NCBI GenBank assembly: GCA_021841725.1
Contig: JAKCEC010000042.1
Span: forward strand, 1 to 9,193
DNA: 9,193 bases
Origin: Actinomycetes bacterium
GTDB taxonomy: Bacteria; Actinomycetota; Acidimicrobiia; Acidimicrobiales; RAAP-2
Direction of reading: 5' to 3'
A program made the position numbers and the translations under genes. Shown one piece after another: positions 8,664 through 9,193 of this stretch (the first letter of the stretch is position 1; every line of letters begins with the position of its first letter). The notes beneath the pieces are model-generated. The model was given only the letters and a program-made list of their open reading frames with translations. It was not told the origin of the DNA and searched no databases.

Positions 8664-9193
8664 GCGCGGCGCACGTCGCGCCAGCGCACGCGCGAACCGG
8701 TGCGCAGGATCGCGCGTCGGTAGACGGTGGACGCGAAGCGGGCGACGACGATCATGCTGAGGAGGGACAGGGCGACCGACAACGCGAACTGCCACCAGGT
8801 GACCGCCCCGAATCCGACGAGCACGGGCATGTCGAAGGGGGCGGTCAAGGGGACGTAGGCGAGGATCTTCACCAGTAACGACGGGGTCGCGGCGCCGGCC
8901 CCCGTGAGCGCGACGACGTAGCCCAGGATCATCGGCAAGCTGAGGGGCAGCGCCAGGCTCTGCACCTGGTCTTGCCGCTGGGCCATCGACCCCGCGGCGG
9001 CGTACACCCAGCAGTACAGGGAGTACCCCAACACCAGCCAGACCAGGGTGCTCATGACCTCGACCAGCCCGGTGCCGCGCACCAGGGTGGACCCCACCGC
9101 GCGCGAGAGTACCAGCGCGTAGACGACGATCAACGACGCTTGCGCGAGGGCGGCGAGTCCGATGCCGAGCACCTTGCCGGTGAGGAGCCGGAT
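8657..9193 (-). CDS. ABC-2 type (NatB-like) transporter permease, C-terminal part only
   Basis: Membrane permease of an ABC exporter; only the last 178 residues are in the window and the frame is open to the right edge. Four hydrophobic stretches are visible, roughly IGLAALAQASLIVVYALVL, MSTLVWLVLGYSLYCWVYA, LALPLSLPMILGYVVAL and WWQFALSVALSLLSMIVVA. The pattern AAAGSMAQRQDQVQS, then PLTAPFDMPV, then VTWWQ, then VYRRAILRTGSRVRW is what I know from the C-termini of NatB/ABC-2 permeases. The GTG at 9170-9172 is unlikely to be the start: the upstream codons (IRLLTGK, joining VLGIGL) give the conserved LL-GKVLGIG sequence, so the gene continues. Its ATPase partner (NatA-like) is expected beyond the edge. 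The substrate is unknown; relatives export sodium, drugs or peptides. Confidence 0.85.
   Translation of the reverse strand: MRLLTGKVLGIGLAALAQASLIVVYALVLSRAVGSTLVRGTGLVEVMSTLVWLVLGYSLYCWVYAAAGSMAQRQDQVQSLALPLSLPMILGYVVALTGAGAATPSLLVKILAYVPLTAPFDMPVLVGFGAVTWWQFALSVALSLLSMIVVARFASTVYRRAILRTGSRVRWRDVRRAH

Overview
The window is high-GC chromosomal DNA with tightly packed genes, actinobacterial in style. Pointers to that group are the GC-biased third codon positions, GTG starts, a MarP-type CvpA/trypsin membrane protease, TANNNT -10 hexamers placed exactly for leaderless mRNAs, and a cell-wall lipoprotein made of C-x(3-5)-C repeats. A deep-branching actinobacterium such as an Acidimicrobiia member is my best guess. 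It rests on gene style, not on a marker gene. I see no sign of horizontal transfer, phage, insertion sequence or CRISPR.

Left part (1-5310). An aldehyde-dehydrogenase-superfamily gene enters from the left edge (+). It meets tail to tail, 12 bp apart, a minus-strand lipoprotein gene predicted to encode a seven-bladed beta-propeller with one cysteine pair per blade. Divergent from the lipoprotein is a MarP-like serine protease gene (+) with a predicted leaderless promoter. The protease gene overlaps by 8 bp, tail to tail, with gabT (4-aminobutyrate aminotransferase, minus).

Middle (5311-6179). Upstream of gabT are an inverted repeat, a candidate promoter and a perfect 34-bp palindrome. The palindrome is the likely terminator of a class II tRNA-Ser(CGA) gene (minus). 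A 59-bp gap separates this tRNA from the divergent tadA (tRNA adenosine deaminase, +), which also has a leaderless-type promoter. Both concern tRNA decoding. A 121-bp intergenic region with a conspicuous AT-rich promoter/operator island leads to the next operon.

Right part (6180-9193). metY and metX overlap by 4 bp and form a two-gene methionine operon. MetX acetylates homoserine, and MetY replaces the acetyl group with sulfide to give homocysteine. A hairpin in the convergent gap separates them from the 3' part of an ABC-2 (NatB-like) permease gene (minus) that runs off the right edge.

This is mostly an ordinary housekeeping region. The points most worth checking are the two leaderless promoters, the IscR/Rrf2-like box in front of metYX, the cysteine-paired propeller lipoprotein, and the 34-bp palindrome. 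I did not find a convincing new multi-gene system.
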